From: DMER64 sp964600385
GTDB lineage: Bacteria > Bacteroidota > Bacteroidia > Bacteroidales > UBA932
Length of the DNA: 64,000 nt
Direction: 5' to 3'
Assembly (NCBI GenBank): GCA_964600385.1
Contig: CAZRJC010000007.1
Span: 49,733-113,732 of the forward strand
Numbering within the stretch: the first letter of the stretch is position 1; each line of letters opens with the position of its first letter. Below are positions 8,663-18,220 of this stretch, one piece after another. The position numbers were made by a program, and so were the translations under genes. The notes beneath the pieces are model-generated. The model had not been told where the DNA came from. It saw only the letters and a program-made list of their open reading frames with translations, and made no database searches.

Positions 8663-8884
8663 ATGTATTGGACACTTGAACTGGCTTCTAAACTAGAAGA
8701 TGCTCCCTGGCCCGCAACCAAGGAGGAATTGATTGACTATGCAACACGCTCAGGAGCTCCACTTGAAGTAATTGAAAACTTGTCTGACCTGGAAGATGAC
8801 GGAGAAGTCTATGACAGTATAGAAGATATCTGGCCGGACTACCCCAGTAAAGAAGACTTCTTCTTCAATGAAGACGAATACTAA
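8663..8884 (+). CDS. DUF2795-like small acidic protein
   Basis: A 73-residue acidic protein. The body (MYWTLELASKLEDAPWPATKEELIDYATRSGAP) matches the short DUF2795 helical fold, and the tail is very Asp/Glu-rich (DYPSKEDFFFNEDEY). The ATG at 8663 is preferred to an in-frame one 10 codons upstream because a TAACTTTG promoter box lies between them and homologues begin MYWT. It sits 9 bases before trkA. Molecular function is unknown. Confidence 0.75.
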   Translation: MYWTLELASKLEDAPWPATKEELIDYATRSGAPLEVIENLSDLEDDGEVYDSIEDIWPDYPSKEDFFFNEDEY

Positions 8885-8893
8885 TAATATTAA

Positions 8894-10246
8894 ATGAATA
8901 TCATAATTGCAGGTGCCGGTGAAGTCGGGTTCCACCTCGCCAAAATGTTATCAGGTGAGAATCATCAGATAACCATTATTGACCGGGATGAACTTCGACT
9001 TAATCAGATTGCCGAAACTTCAGATGTGGTTCCCATTTCCGGGATTCCTACTTCTGTTGCCACGCTTGAAAGAGCCGGCATTAGCAGATGTGACTTGTTT
9101 ATTGCCGTGAGTCCTGCAGACGCCCAGGATGTTAATATTGTAAGTGCACTTTTAGCCAAGCAAATGGGTGCAAAACGTGTAACAGCCCGCATCAATAACA
9201 ACGAATACCTGAAAAATGAAAACCGGGTTATTTTCACAGAACTCGGTATAGACCTGCTATTCTATCCCGAACGCATAGCGTCGCATGAAATACTCGACTT
9301 GCTCAAGCAATCGGGCACATCCGAGTTTATGGACTTTTCCGGTGGAAGATTGCAGCTGATTGTGCTCAAACTGCTGGAAGGTTCATATATTGTAGACAAG
9401 AGTCTGCTCCAGGTTTCCGAGGAAAATGGAGGGGATTTGCCATACAGGGCTGTTGCCATAGCACGGGAAGGCAATACCATAATTCCGAGAAGGGATACAG
9501 TATTTAAATTACAGGATCTTGTATTCATCATAACAAAAAGAGAAGCCGCCCATGCTGCTATGGTTCTGACCGGAAAAGACAACGTGGTAGTGAAAAATCT
9601 GATGATCATGGGAGGCGGCAGAGTGGGTGAAATGGTGGCTCACAGTATGGAAAACCGGATAGAAAAAGTCTGCGTGGTAGAGCTGGACCGCAAACGTTGT
9701 CAGGAACTGACCGAATCGCTGCCCCGTTCTTTGATTATTAACGGTGATGCCCGCAATACAGACTTGCTCATGGAAGAGAACTTGCCTCATATGGACGCTT
9801 TTGTTGCAGTAACATCAAGCGCCGAGGCAAATATTCTTTCCTGTATGGCTGCCAAACGAGTGGGAGTAAAGAAGACCATAGCTCAGGTTGAAAATCTGGA
9901 TTACATCAAATTGGCCGAAAGCGTCGGCGTAGATGCCACGATTAATAAAAAACTCATAACCGCCAGCCGTATTTTCCGTTTCACGATGACCGGAGACGTG
10001 CCTTCAATGAAATGCCTGAACGGATCCGATGCTGAGGTTCTCGAATTCATTGCCAAACCAAGAAGCCTGGCAACACTAAAAAAAGTAAGGGATCTGGGAT
10101 TCCCCAAAGATGCTATCATTGGGGGTATCACCAGAGGGAACAGCAGTATTATAGTTCGAGGCGATACGGAAATTAAACCGTATGACCGGGTAGTTGTTTT
10201 CTCGCTACCTTCTGCGCTACAGACTATCCACAAGTTTTTTGTTTAG
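8894..10246 (+). CDS. trkA: Trk potassium uptake system regulator TrkA
   Basis: A 450-residue cytoplasmic NAD-binding subunit that gates the TrkH/KtrB potassium channel. It has two tandem RCK modules: a first Rossmann motif (IIIAGAGEVGFHLA, residues 3-16), an RCK_C region (about 150-220), a second Rossmann motif (MIMGGGRVGEMVA, near 236), and a final RCK_C domain. The membrane subunit trkH commonly follows trkA in Bacteroidota, but here the next gene is a convergent AraC regulator. The channel must be encoded elsewhere. The 3' end overlaps the regulator by 23 bases. Confidence 0.92.
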   Translation: MNIIIAGAGEVGFHLAKMLSGENHQITIIDRDELRLNQIAETSDVVPISGIPTSVATLERAGISRCDLFIAVSPADAQDVNIVSALLAKQMGAKRVTARINNNEYLKNENRVIFTELGIDLLFYPERIASHEILDLLKQSGTSEFMDFSGGRLQLIVLKLLEGSYIVDKSLLQVSEENGGDLPYRAVAIAREGNTIIPRRDTVFKLQDLVFIITKREAAHAAMVLTGKDNVVVKNLMIMGGGRVGEMVAHSMENRIEKVCVVELDRKRCQELTESLPRSLIINGDARNTDLLMEENLPHMDAFVAVTSSAEANILSCMAAKRVGVKKTIAQVENLDYIKLAESVGVDATINKKLITASRIFRFTMTGDVPSMKCLNGSDAEVLEFIAKPRSLATLKKVRDLGFPKDAIIGGITRGNSSIIVRGDTEIKPYDRVVVFSLPSALQTIHKFFV

Positions 10247-10703
10247 TTCGTTTCCACCTTTCAGACTTGAAAAACTGTCTTGGTGTCATACTCTCTTTGG
10301 CACTGAAGACCCTGGTAAAAGATCGCACTGAATTGAAACCGCATTGTATTGCCAGGTCTTCCAGATCTATCGTATTTCCTTTTTCTTTTCTCATCAGCAT
10401 CTTTGCTTCTTCAATACGGTACAGATTCACCCATTCGCAGAAGTTAATGCCATATACTTTGTGGATGGCCCTGGAAAGATACGAGCGATTTATATTAATG
10501 AGCGTGCAAAGCTTTTCAATGGTAATGTCCGGATCTTTGTAATACTTTTTCTTATCCATGAGATTACTCACTTTTATCACAATTTCTCCCGGGCTTTCCG
10601 GATAAGGATCTTTGATTTTCCTAAAAAGGTTAGGTTCCATAACCAGCCATCCCTCCGATTGCCGGTAAATCCAGCTGAATAATTTATTTATTGCATTCAT
10701 CAC
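10224..10703 (-). CDS. AraC-type HTH regulator (short, DNA-binding domain only)
   Basis: A 159-residue protein consisting mainly of a C-terminal double helix-turn-helix of the AraC family (about residues 60-150: TIEKLCTLININRSYLSRAI, then DLAIQCGFNSVRSFTRVF and MTPRQFF). The N-terminal 50 residues show no sugar-binding cupin or sensor domain. It lies 62 bases downstream of a larger membrane-anchored AraC regulator on the same strand and shows clear similarity to that protein's HTH, so the pair may derive from a duplication. Targets are unknown. Confidence 0.8.
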   Translation of the reverse strand: MMNAINKLFSWIYRQSEGWLVMEPNLFRKIKDPYPESPGEIVIKVSNLMDKKKYYKDPDITIEKLCTLININRSYLSRAIHKVYGINFCEWVNLYRIEEAKMLMRKEKGNTIDLEDLAIQCGFNSVRSFTRVFSAKESMTPRQFFKSERWKRTKQKTCG

Positions 10704-10765
10704 TTGGTTGTTTTATGTAACTCTTTTTTTTGGATACGTGCAATGGGGTGCTGTGGTATAGATAC

Positions 10766-11905
10766 CTATCTGGCTATCTCAGCGTCTTTGCTGTTTTGCC
10801 TGAGTGTATACAAACGGCACCATTCTCCGGGAGTCATACCCAGATTCAAATGAAAAGCCAGGTTAATGGCAGTTATAGATTTAAATCCCGATTCCATGCA
10901 AAGATCAATAAGTTTCGCCCCCGGGTTTTCCATATAGTATTGTTGAGCATGCTTTACCCTGTAAAGATTAATGAATTGTTTGAAATTCATGCCACCCTTT
11001 TCATTCAGAGAGCGGGACAGGTAACTGGTATTAGTTCCAATTGCCGTAGCAACCTGACTGCGTGTAATATTGTTGTCCCTGTATGCTTTCTCTTCATCCA
11101 TATAAATACAAAGCCTCCTGTAAATGTCTTCATATAATTTTCCAAGATGATTCTTTGCTTCCTGCAGAACCATCCAGGCGCTTCCCACCGGAGAAAGAGT
11201 TTCATCAGATCCTAATCTGCTGTACATAGCATCAGATTCCCTAAAGATTATCGTATACAGAAAAATCATATAGAGACCTAAACTGAGAGCAGAAAAGATT
11301 CTTGTAGCCAGATGGATGTCAAACAATACCAGTAAAAAAGTCACTGTAGCAGAAAACCACGATATGAACATGATCCATCTAAACGAAGCACTCTTACTAT
11401 ACACCATTACCATCCTTTTTCCTCCCTCCCTGATAACATAAAAAAGAAACAGGAAGCCCATTGATACGATTGAGAAACATAATGTATTCCAAAGTGTTAA
11501 AAACACGTGTGCCGGAGCAGAAATACGGCCGGAAAGCCAGGAGAATCCAAAAGTAATCGCAAAACTCGAAATAAACGCCCACATGAAGTATTTCTTTGCT
11601 TGAATATTTTTCCCACTAGCCGGTAAAGGAGCGCTCGCAATACAAAACATGGGCAGGCATGTCAGGGCAATCTTGAGCAGATTGTTCTGTTTCGCATATG
11701 TGTAAAGAACAACCGGACAGAAATCATATAAGACTATCCGTAAAATTAAGTACATCGCCAACATCAGAAAAGATAACATAAGGGCTCTGGTTGACGGTTC
11801 CGCAGAATAATGCATGGCTGATTTGATTTTTAGTTTAGCAGCCAGTAGTACGGCAGAAGACAAATAAACAAAACTTCCTGCCAGGTCCAAGTAGTATGAC
11901 ATCAT
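10766..11905 (-). CDS. Membrane-anchored AraC-type regulator
   Basis: A 379-residue protein with an N-terminal half of about six or seven hydrophobic segments (between residues 5 and 230) and a C-terminal AraC double HTH (about 265-365: ITRSQVATAIGTNTSYLSRS, then DLCMESGFKSITAINLAFHL and MTPGEWC). This layout suggests a regulator that senses a signal at or in the membrane and binds DNA directly. It is followed 62 bases later by a short AraC protein. A TAAATTTG box lies 23 bases upstream. Confidence 0.8.
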   Translation of the reverse strand: MMSYYLDLAGSFVYLSSAVLLAAKLKIKSAMHYSAEPSTRALMLSFLMLAMYLILRIVLYDFCPVVLYTYAKQNNLLKIALTCLPMFCIASAPLPASGKNIQAKKYFMWAFISSFAITFGFSWLSGRISAPAHVFLTLWNTLCFSIVSMGFLFLFYVIREGGKRMVMVYSKSASFRWIMFISWFSATVTFLLVLFDIHLATRIFSALSLGLYMIFLYTIIFRESDAMYSRLGSDETLSPVGSAWMVLQEAKNHLGKLYEDIYRRLCIYMDEEKAYRDNNITRSQVATAIGTNTSYLSRSLNEKGGMNFKQFINLYRVKHAQQYYMENPGAKLIDLCMESGFKSITAINLAFHLNLGMTPGEWCRLYTLRQNSKDAEIAR

Positions 11906-11927
11906 AATAGTGTTTGTTCTAATTACC

Positions 11928-11935
11928 CAAATTTA
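11928..11935 (-). promoter_or_regulatory. Bacteroidota -7 promoter box (TAAATTTG) of the AraC pair
   Basis: On the minus strand TAAATTTG matches TAnnTTTG and ends 22 bases before the ATG at 11905. The rest of the 237-base intergenic region to leuS is AT-rich without other recognisable signals. Confidence 0.45.
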
Positions 11936-12108
11936 CCACTCATATCTTACAGAAATGCCTTTAAAATCAAAAGAAGTGAACAAATTATTTGTCTTTCGTT
12001 TTTAACATATCTATTCAGCTGACTTTCAATAATAACAAAAGTTTCCTAAAAAAAAGGACATCATCAACTTTTTACGTTTCACTCGTTTTTCTCCCTACTT
12101 GTTTTTAT

Positions 12109-12116
12109 TACCTTTG
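12109..12116 (+). promoter_or_regulatory. Bacteroidota -7 promoter box (TACCTTTG) of leuS
   Basis: TACCTTTG lies 26 bases before the leuS ATG, with a T-rich stretch (about 12085-12090) at the position of a degenerate -33 box. Confidence 0.55.
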
Positions 12117-12142
12117 TGGCCTGTTAAAAATCTTAGGCACAC

Positions 12143-14905
12143 ATGGAATATAATTTCGCAGCCATCGAACGGAAATGGCAGACATATTGGGCAGAAAACA
12201 AAACGTACAAAGTAGACACTCATCCTTCCAAACCAAAATTCTACGTTTTGGATATGTTCCCCTATCCATCCGGGGCAGGTCTGCACGTTGGACATCCGCT
12301 GGGCTATATTGCAAGCGATATCTATTCACGTTATAAACGTCTGAAAGGTTTTAACGTTCTTCATCCCATGGGCTATGACGCCTTTGGTCTGCCGGCCGAA
12401 CAATATGCCATTCAGACCGGACAGGCACCGGAAATCACTACTGAAAACAATATACGCCGCTACCGTGAACAGCTGGACAAGATAGGTTTTTCCTATGACT
12501 GGGACCGGGAAGTACGTACCTGCGAACCATCGTACTATGCCTGGACCCAATGGGCTTTCCTGAAGATGTTTCATCACTGGTACAATATCCTGACCGACAA
12601 AGCGGAACCCATAGAAGACCTTATCCTCACTTTTTCCAGGCAGGGAAACGGTCATATCCAAGCCGCCTGTGGCAATCCGCCGGCTTTTTCTGCTGCCGGA
12701 TGGAATGCTTTTTCTGAAGAAAAGAAAGCCGAAATCCTTATGGAGTATCGCATTGCTTACCTGGGAGAAACGTCGGTGAACTGGTGTGAGGCACTCGGGA
12801 CCGTGCTGGCCAATGACGAGGTTAAAGACGGGATTTCTGTGCGGGGAGGACATCCCGTGGCACAGAAAAAGATGCGCCAGTGGCAACTTCGTGTCTCGGC
12901 TTATGCCGAAAGGCTGCTCCGCGGTCTTGACAAACTGGAATGGTCCGATTCGCTCAAAGAAATGCAACGCAACTGGATAGGGAAATCAGAAGGGGCCGAG
13001 ATGGATTTTCAAGTAAGTAACGGAGACAAATCATATACAATGACCATTTTCACTACCCGTGCCGATACTGTCTACGGAGTAACTTTTATGGTCCTTGCAC
13101 CTGAAAGCGATTGGGTAGGAATACTAACAACCGGCGAACAAAGAAAAGAGGTTGACGAATACCTGGCCTATGTAAGAACCAAAACGGAACGGGAACGGAT
13201 TGCCGATCAAAAAGTAACCGGAGTATTCAGCGGATCTTATGCCATTAATCCTTTCACAGAGGAAAAAATTCCAGTATGGATTAGTGAATACGTACTGGCC
13301 GGATACGGAACCGGAGCCATAATGGCCGTACCTGCACACGACAGCAGGGACTACGTTTTTGCCCGTCATTTCAATTTACCTGTGATACCCCTTATTGAAG
13401 GATGCGACATCAGCAAGGAAAGTTTCGATGCGAAGGAAGGTATCATGTGCAATTCAGGTTTTTTGAACGGGATGACTGTGGCAGAAGCCATTCCTGCCGC
13501 CATCAAGGAAGTGGAACGTAGAAAACTCGGCAAACGAAAAGTGAATTATCGTTTACGCGATGCCATTTTCTCCCGCCAACGTTACTGGGGCGAACCCTTC
13601 CCTATATATTACAAGGACGGAATGGCCCAACCGTTACCCGAGAGTGAACTGCCGCTCAGGTTGCCGCACATCGATTCTTTCCAGCCCACAAGAAACGGAG
13701 AACCTCCCTTGGCTAATGCCAAAAACTGGACCTTCCGGGGTTACCCGCTCGAAAAAAGCACTATGCCCGGATTTGCAGGCAGTTCGGCCTATTACCTGCG
13801 TTATATGGACCCTCATAACGACCGTCAGCTTGTTTCCAAAGAAGCCAACAATTACTGGCAGGATGTGGATCTTTATATCGGAGGGACAGAACACGCCACG
13901 GGGCATTTAATCTATTCAAGGTTCTGGAATAAATTCCTGTTCGATCTGGGATACGTCTGCAAAGACGAGCCTTTCAGAAAACTGGTCAACCAGGGAATGA
14001 TCCAGGGCCGGTCGAACTTTGTATACCGGATTAAGAACTCCAACACCTTTGTATCTTTGGGATTGAAAGACCAATACGATATCACGCAAATTCACGTAGA
14101 TGTAAATATCGTCTCGAACGACAAACTGGATCTTGAAGCCTTCCGTCAATGGAACCCGGAATACAGGAACGCCGAATTCATCCTGGAGAATGGAGAATAC
14201 ATTTGCGGCTGGGCCATCGAGAAAATGAGCAAGTCTATGTTCAACGTAGTGAATCCCGATACCATCTGCACCAATTACGGGGCCGATACCCTGCGGATGT
14301 ATGAAATGTTCCTGGGTCCGCTGGAGCAATCCAAACCCTGGGACACAAACGGTATTGACGGAGTGCATCGTTTCCTTCGTAAATTCTGGAGGCTATTCAC
14401 AGACAGGGAAGGCGGCTGGAACGTATCTTCCGAAGATCCTTCACCGGATGAAATGAAAATCCTGCACAAACTGATTGGCAAGGTACAGGACGATATTGAA
14501 CATTTCTCTTATAACACCTCGGTAAGTGCCTTCATGATAGCCATTAACGAGCTTTCGGATCTTAAATGCAACAAGCGCCGGATCCTGGAGCCGCTGGTTA
14601 TTCTCATTTCTCCTTTTACCCCGCATATTGCAGAAGAATTATGGTCCCTGCTGGGGAACGAAACTTCGGTTGCCGATGCATCGTTCCCGGAATACGACCC
14701 AGCCTTCACTGTTGAAAACATATTCGAATACCCGGTATCTTTTAACGGGAAATTACGTTTTAAAAAAGAAATGTCCTTAGACTTGACTAAAGAAGAAATT
14801 GAAGCCGAAATACTAAAAGATGAACGTACCATTAAATTTACCGGCGAAGGTAAGATTAAGAAAATGATAGTGGTCCCAGGGAAAATAGTAAATATTGTAG
14901 TATGA
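12143..14905 (+). CDS. leuS: Leucyl-tRNA synthetase
   Basis: A 920-residue class I synthetase that charges tRNA-Leu. The HIGH signature is HVGH (residues 48-51), the CP1 editing domain is present (TTRADTVYGVTFMVLAPE and the GTGAIMAVPAHDSRD motif), and KMSKS is exact near 694. An additional segment around residues 150-200 (including SAAGWNAFSEEKKAEI) is the family's usual N-terminal insertion in Bacteroidota. The stop overlaps the start of the downstream yitT gene by 4 bases. Confidence 0.97.
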   Translation: MEYNFAAIERKWQTYWAENKTYKVDTHPSKPKFYVLDMFPYPSGAGLHVGHPLGYIASDIYSRYKRLKGFNVLHPMGYDAFGLPAEQYAIQTGQAPEITTENNIRRYREQLDKIGFSYDWDREVRTCEPSYYAWTQWAFLKMFHHWYNILTDKAEPIEDLILTFSRQGNGHIQAACGNPPAFSAAGWNAFSEEKKAEILMEYRIAYLGETSVNWCEALGTVLANDEVKDGISVRGGHPVAQKKMRQWQLRVSAYAERLLRGLDKLEWSDSLKEMQRNWIGKSEGAEMDFQVSNGDKSYTMTIFTTRADTVYGVTFMVLAPESDWVGILTTGEQRKEVDEYLAYVRTKTERERIADQKVTGVFSGSYAINPFTEEKIPVWISEYVLAGYGTGAIMAVPAHDSRDYVFARHFNLPVIPLIEGCDISKESFDAKEGIMCNSGFLNGMTVAEAIPAAIKEVERRKLGKRKVNYRLRDAIFSRQRYWGEPFPIYYKDGMAQPLPESELPLRLPHIDSFQPTRNGEPPLANAKNWTFRGYPLEKSTMPGFAGSSAYYLRYMDPHNDRQLVSKEANNYWQDVDLYIGGTEHATGHLIYSRFWNKFLFDLGYVCKDEPFRKLVNQGMIQGRSNFVYRIKNSNTFVSLGLKDQYDITQIHVDVNIVSNDKLDLEAFRQWNPEYRNAEFILENGEYICGWAIEKMSKSMFNVVNPDTICTNYGADTLRMYEMFLGPLEQSKPWDTNGIDGVHRFLRKFWRLFTDREGGWNVSSEDPSPDEMKILHKLIGKVQDDIEHFSYNTSVSAFMIAINELSDLKCNKRRILEPLVILISPFTPHIAEELWSLLGNETSVADASFPEYDPAFTVENIFEYPVSFNGKLRFKKEMSLDLTKEEIEAEILKDERTIKFTGEGKIKKMIVVPGKIVNIVV

Positions 14906-15807
14906 AAACTTTCTTTTCCTCAAAACAATTCTCGATCGCCAAAGAATATATCCTTATCACCATTGGGCTACTCATATATGTCCTGGCCTGGAATACTTTT
15001 TTGATCCCCAACGAGCTTGTAGGGGGTGGCGTGACCGGTATTGCTTCCCTGATATATTATTCCACGGGTGTTCCAATCAGTATCACATATTTTGGGATCA
15101 ATGCCATTCTTATCTTTATCGGTCTGAAAACAATCGGTTGGCGGTTCGGGATCAAAACCATATATGGCGTAGTTTTCTCGTCGCTTGCATTTCAGTTGAT
15201 TCCCGGATTCCTTCCCAAAGACCTGATTCAGGCCATGTCTCTTGATAACGGGAAACTTATCTCGGCGCTCATGGGTGCGGCTCTTTCGGGAACGGGAGTT
15301 GGTATTGTGATTGCCCAGGGTGGCAGTACGGGCGGAACCGACATAGTTGCCCAGATAGTAAATAAATACAGGAACATATCCCCCGGACGCATTATGTTGT
15401 GGTGCGACCTGGTGATCATTGGAGCATCATACTTCTTCTCGGATGAACCAACCGTTGGCCTTAAACTGGCAGTCGTACTTTATGGATACCTTATTATAGG
15501 CTTGTCGAGTTATTCTGTTGACCTGATTCTCTCGGGTGCAAAACGTTCTGTCCAGTACTTCATTTTTTCTGAGCATTATGCAGAAATAGCTGACAGGATT
15601 ACAAAGGACATGCACCGGGGAGTGACTGTGATCACTTCTGAAGGCTGGTATACCAAATCGGAACACAAAGTCCTTATGGTTATACTGCGCAGGACCGAAG
15701 CGAATACCCTGGCAAAAATTATAAAAGAGATTGACCGTAACGCATTTATGTCTGTAGGAAGCGTTACAGGAGTGTACGGAGCCGGTTTTGAGGTATTGAA
15801 AAGTTAA
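14902..15807 (+). CDS. YitT family membrane protein
   Basis: A 301-residue integral membrane protein of the YitT/DUF161 family with a C-terminal cytoplasmic DUF2179 domain. About five or six transmembrane segments occupy residues 15-205, including the glycine-rich GIVIAQGGSTGGTDIVAQIV motif typical of the family. The tail (YTKSEHKVLMVILRRTEANTLAKIIKEID) is a ferredoxin-like DUF2179 fold. Transport substrate is unknown. It is translationally coupled to leuS (ATGA overlap). Confidence 0.88.
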   Translation: MKTFFSSKQFSIAKEYILITIGLLIYVLAWNTFLIPNELVGGGVTGIASLIYYSTGVPISITYFGINAILIFIGLKTIGWRFGIKTIYGVVFSSLAFQLIPGFLPKDLIQAMSLDNGKLISALMGAALSGTGVGIVIAQGGSTGGTDIVAQIVNKYRNISPGRIMLWCDLVIIGASYFFSDEPTVGLKLAVVLYGYLIIGLSSYSVDLILSGAKRSVQYFIFSEHYAEIADRITKDMHRGVTVITSEGWYTKSEHKVLMVILRRTEANTLAKIIKEIDRNAFMSVGSVTGVYGAGFEVLKS

Positions 15808-17109
15808 TTACCGGTTTTTGGTGAGTTCAAAGTAGACAGGAACCACAATTTTCACTCTTACTTTCTTCCCCGATTTTTCGCCCGGTTTCCATTTGGGCGA
15901 AGCCGATATCACGCGTATTGCCTCGTTATCGAGCAGGGGATGCACAGAACGCGTAACTTCCACTTGCGTAACCTGTCCGTCTGCTTCCACAACGAAGGAA
16001 ATCATTACCCGGCCTCTTATCCCCTCTTTTACCGCCTCCCGGGGATATTCCAGATATTTGTAGATCCATTTATCTACAAAAGTCTGAATATCAGCATTCA
16101 GGAACCTGGGCTGAACTTCTACTTCAGAATAAGCGAAAACCGGATTATCACCTACTGTTCCGGTCGGTGCCGGTGCCTTTTCCTTCTTGAAGAGGTCTTC
16201 CGGAGCATTGGCGGCTTCCATGATAAAAGCCGAGATATACTGACAAAAAGCATCCATTTGGGAGAAATCCATCATCCCGGGCGTGTCGCGCAAGGTCTGT
16301 TGGTGCGGATGAAGACCCGTCGTGAAAAGACAAACGGGAATTCCATTTTCCATAAAAGCCTGATGATCCGAGGCAAAGTAGTCTGTACCGAACACTTTTA
16401 CAGGAGGCATATAAGGTTGCATTGCCATCTGACGCAACAGTTTTTCTGATTCATAGTGAGGCCCTCCGGTAAAAACCATTGGAAAATTGTCAAAGGTGCG
16501 GCGTCCCATGCGGTCGAGGTTCAACATCATTCGCACCGATGAAACCGGAAAAGCGCGGTTGGCAAAATACCACGAACCCATTGATCCCTTTTCACCTGCA
16601 CCAAAGGCTACGAAAACAATACTCCGCTTATACATAAAGTGCCTTCCCTGGGCAGCCTTTGCCAATTCAAGCAGGGCCGCCGTACCCGAAGCATTGGCAT
16701 CGGCTCCGGAATAAATACAGAGCGAATCACGCCCGTTGACCTTCATTGTATAGCTACCCAGGTGATCGTAATGAGCTCCCACTACAATATATTCTTCGCG
16801 CAGTTTTGGATCATATCCCTGAACCACAGCCACAACGTTCCGGGAATAAAGCGTATCACCGGTTAGCGGATCTGCAATTGAAAAATCCTGGTAACCTTTG
16901 GGATACAAAAGCTCCAGTCCCGATTCGGTGAATTGAGCGGAAATGTACTCGGCAGCGAGGCTTTCTCCCCTGGTACCGGTGGCTCTTCCCTGCATTCGCG
17001 GCGCTGTCAGGACGGAAACATGTTTCTGCAATGACTTTTCAAAAGAATCCTGAGCCTGCACGGCGGCAAAACTCAGGATCAGACAAAAGAAAACTATAAG
17101 TTGTTTCAT
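15808..17109 (-). CDS. Exported M28-family peptidase-like protein fused to a TonB C-terminal domain
   Basis: A 433-residue exported protein (signal peptide 1-19). Residues 25-315 form an M28 zinc aminopeptidase-like domain with metal ligands H113, D137, E173, D199 and H269. The usual catalytic EE pair reads GE (A171-G172-E173), so the general-base glutamate is replaced by glycine. Residues about 340-430 form a TonB_C domain (YPREAVKEGIRGRVMISFVV ending in PVYFEL). This fusion suggests a cell-envelope role such as partner binding rather than ordinary peptidase activity. Its start overlaps the gcvT stop by one base, so the two genes are coupled. Confidence 0.85.
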   Translation of the reverse strand: MKQLIVFFCLILSFAAVQAQDSFEKSLQKHVSVLTAPRMQGRATGTRGESLAAEYISAQFTESGLELLYPKGYQDFSIADPLTGDTLYSRNVVAVVQGYDPKLREEYIVVGAHYDHLGSYTMKVNGRDSLCIYSGADANASGTAALLELAKAAQGRHFMYKRSIVFVAFGAGEKGSMGSWYFANRAFPVSSVRMMLNLDRMGRRTFDNFPMVFTGGPHYESEKLLRQMAMQPYMPPVKVFGTDYFASDHQAFMENGIPVCLFTTGLHPHQQTLRDTPGMMDFSQMDAFCQYISAFIMEAANAPEDLFKKEKAPAPTGTVGDNPVFAYSEVEVQPRFLNADIQTFVDKWIYKYLEYPREAVKEGIRGRVMISFVVEADGQVTQVEVTRSVHPLLDNEAIRVISASPKWKPGEKSGKKVRVKIVVPVYFELTKNR

Positions 17110-18215
17110 TATTCTTTATAAAACGGAGGACGGACCACTCCGGCTTTCAATAAGCGGTCACGCACCCCGATAAATATTTCGGTGCCGGGTTTGGTATATG
17201 CCGTTTCTACATATGCCATTCCTATGCCAATCTTTAACATGGGAGACATTGTTCCCGAAGTCACGTGACCTATTACTTTACCATCCTGGGTAAGAACATC
17301 ATAGCCATGACGCGGAACGCCTCTGTCTATCATTTTAAATCCTACCAACTTACGGGAAACGCCATTCGTTTTCTGATTCAGAAGAAGGTCCTTGTCAATG
17401 AAATCTCCCTTGGCGTCGGAGAATTTAGTTATCCAACCAAGCCCGGCCTCAATTGGCGAAGTGGTATCGTCAATATCGTTCCCATATAAACAGAAGCCCA
17501 TCTCCAAACGGAGGGTATCACGGGCACCAAGTCCAATAGGCATGATATCATATTCTGCACCGGCGTCAAATACGGCTTTCCACAATTTTGGTCCATCTTC
17601 GTTGGCAACATATACTTCACAGCCTCCGGCCCCGGTATAGCCCGTGGTGGAGAAAATAGCTCCCGGTATGCCGGCAACAGTACACTTCTTGAAAGTATAG
17701 TATTCCATATCCGTAACGGAAGTGTCACATATTTTCTGCATTATTTCAAGTGCCTTAGGCCCCTGAATGGCTAACTGACAGATTTCATCGGAAGCATTGT
17801 AGAGCTCTTTGCCGGGAGTAAGATTGAACATGGGCGCAAAACGGCAGAGGTGATCCCAGTCTTTTTGTACATTGGCCGCATTTACAACCAACAGAAAAGT
17901 CCTGTCATCTATGCAATATACAAGCAAATCATCCACTATGCCTCCTTTTCCGTTAGGGAAGCAGGAATACTGAACCTTGCCCGGAGTAAGTAAAGCGGCG
18001 TCGTTAGAAGTGGTATACTGAACAAAATTCAGGGCATTCGGTCCTTTTACCCAGATTTCTCCCATATGGCTTACATCAAAAACACCCACTTTTTCACGGA
18101 CCTGGATGTGTTCTGTGTTAATGCCCCTGTATTCTATGGGCATATTATAACCGGCAAAGGGTGCCATTTTTGCGCCCAATTCGATATGGAACCGGGTAAA
18201 TGCAGTGGTTTTCAT
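17109..18215 (-). CDS. gcvT: Aminomethyltransferase (glycine cleavage T protein)
   Basis: A 368-residue tetrahydrofolate-dependent T protein, which releases ammonia and transfers the glycine-derived methylene group to THF. It carries the family motifs GAKMAPFAGYNMPIEY, VFDVSHMGEI, GAIFSTTGYTGAGGCEVY and a C-terminal barrel (GHVTSGTMSPMLKIGIGMAY). Length is typical. The other glycine cleavage genes are not nearby. It follows the SPOR lipoprotein gene by 5 bases and shares one base with the M28 fusion gene, forming a three-gene transcription unit. Confidence 0.95.
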   Translation of the reverse strand: MKTTAFTRFHIELGAKMAPFAGYNMPIEYRGINTEHIQVREKVGVFDVSHMGEIWVKGPNALNFVQYTTSNDAALLTPGKVQYSCFPNGKGGIVDDLLVYCIDDRTFLLVVNAANVQKDWDHLCRFAPMFNLTPGKELYNASDEICQLAIQGPKALEIMQKICDTSVTDMEYYTFKKCTVAGIPGAIFSTTGYTGAGGCEVYVANEDGPKLWKAVFDAGAEYDIMPIGLGARDTLRLEMGFCLYGNDIDDTTSPIEAGLGWITKFSDAKGDFIDKDLLLNQKTNGVSRKLVGFKMIDRGVPRHGYDVLTQDGKVIGHVTSGTMSPMLKIGIGMAYVETAYTKPGTEIFIGVRDRLLKAGVVRPPFYKE

Positions 18216-18220
18216 AATAA

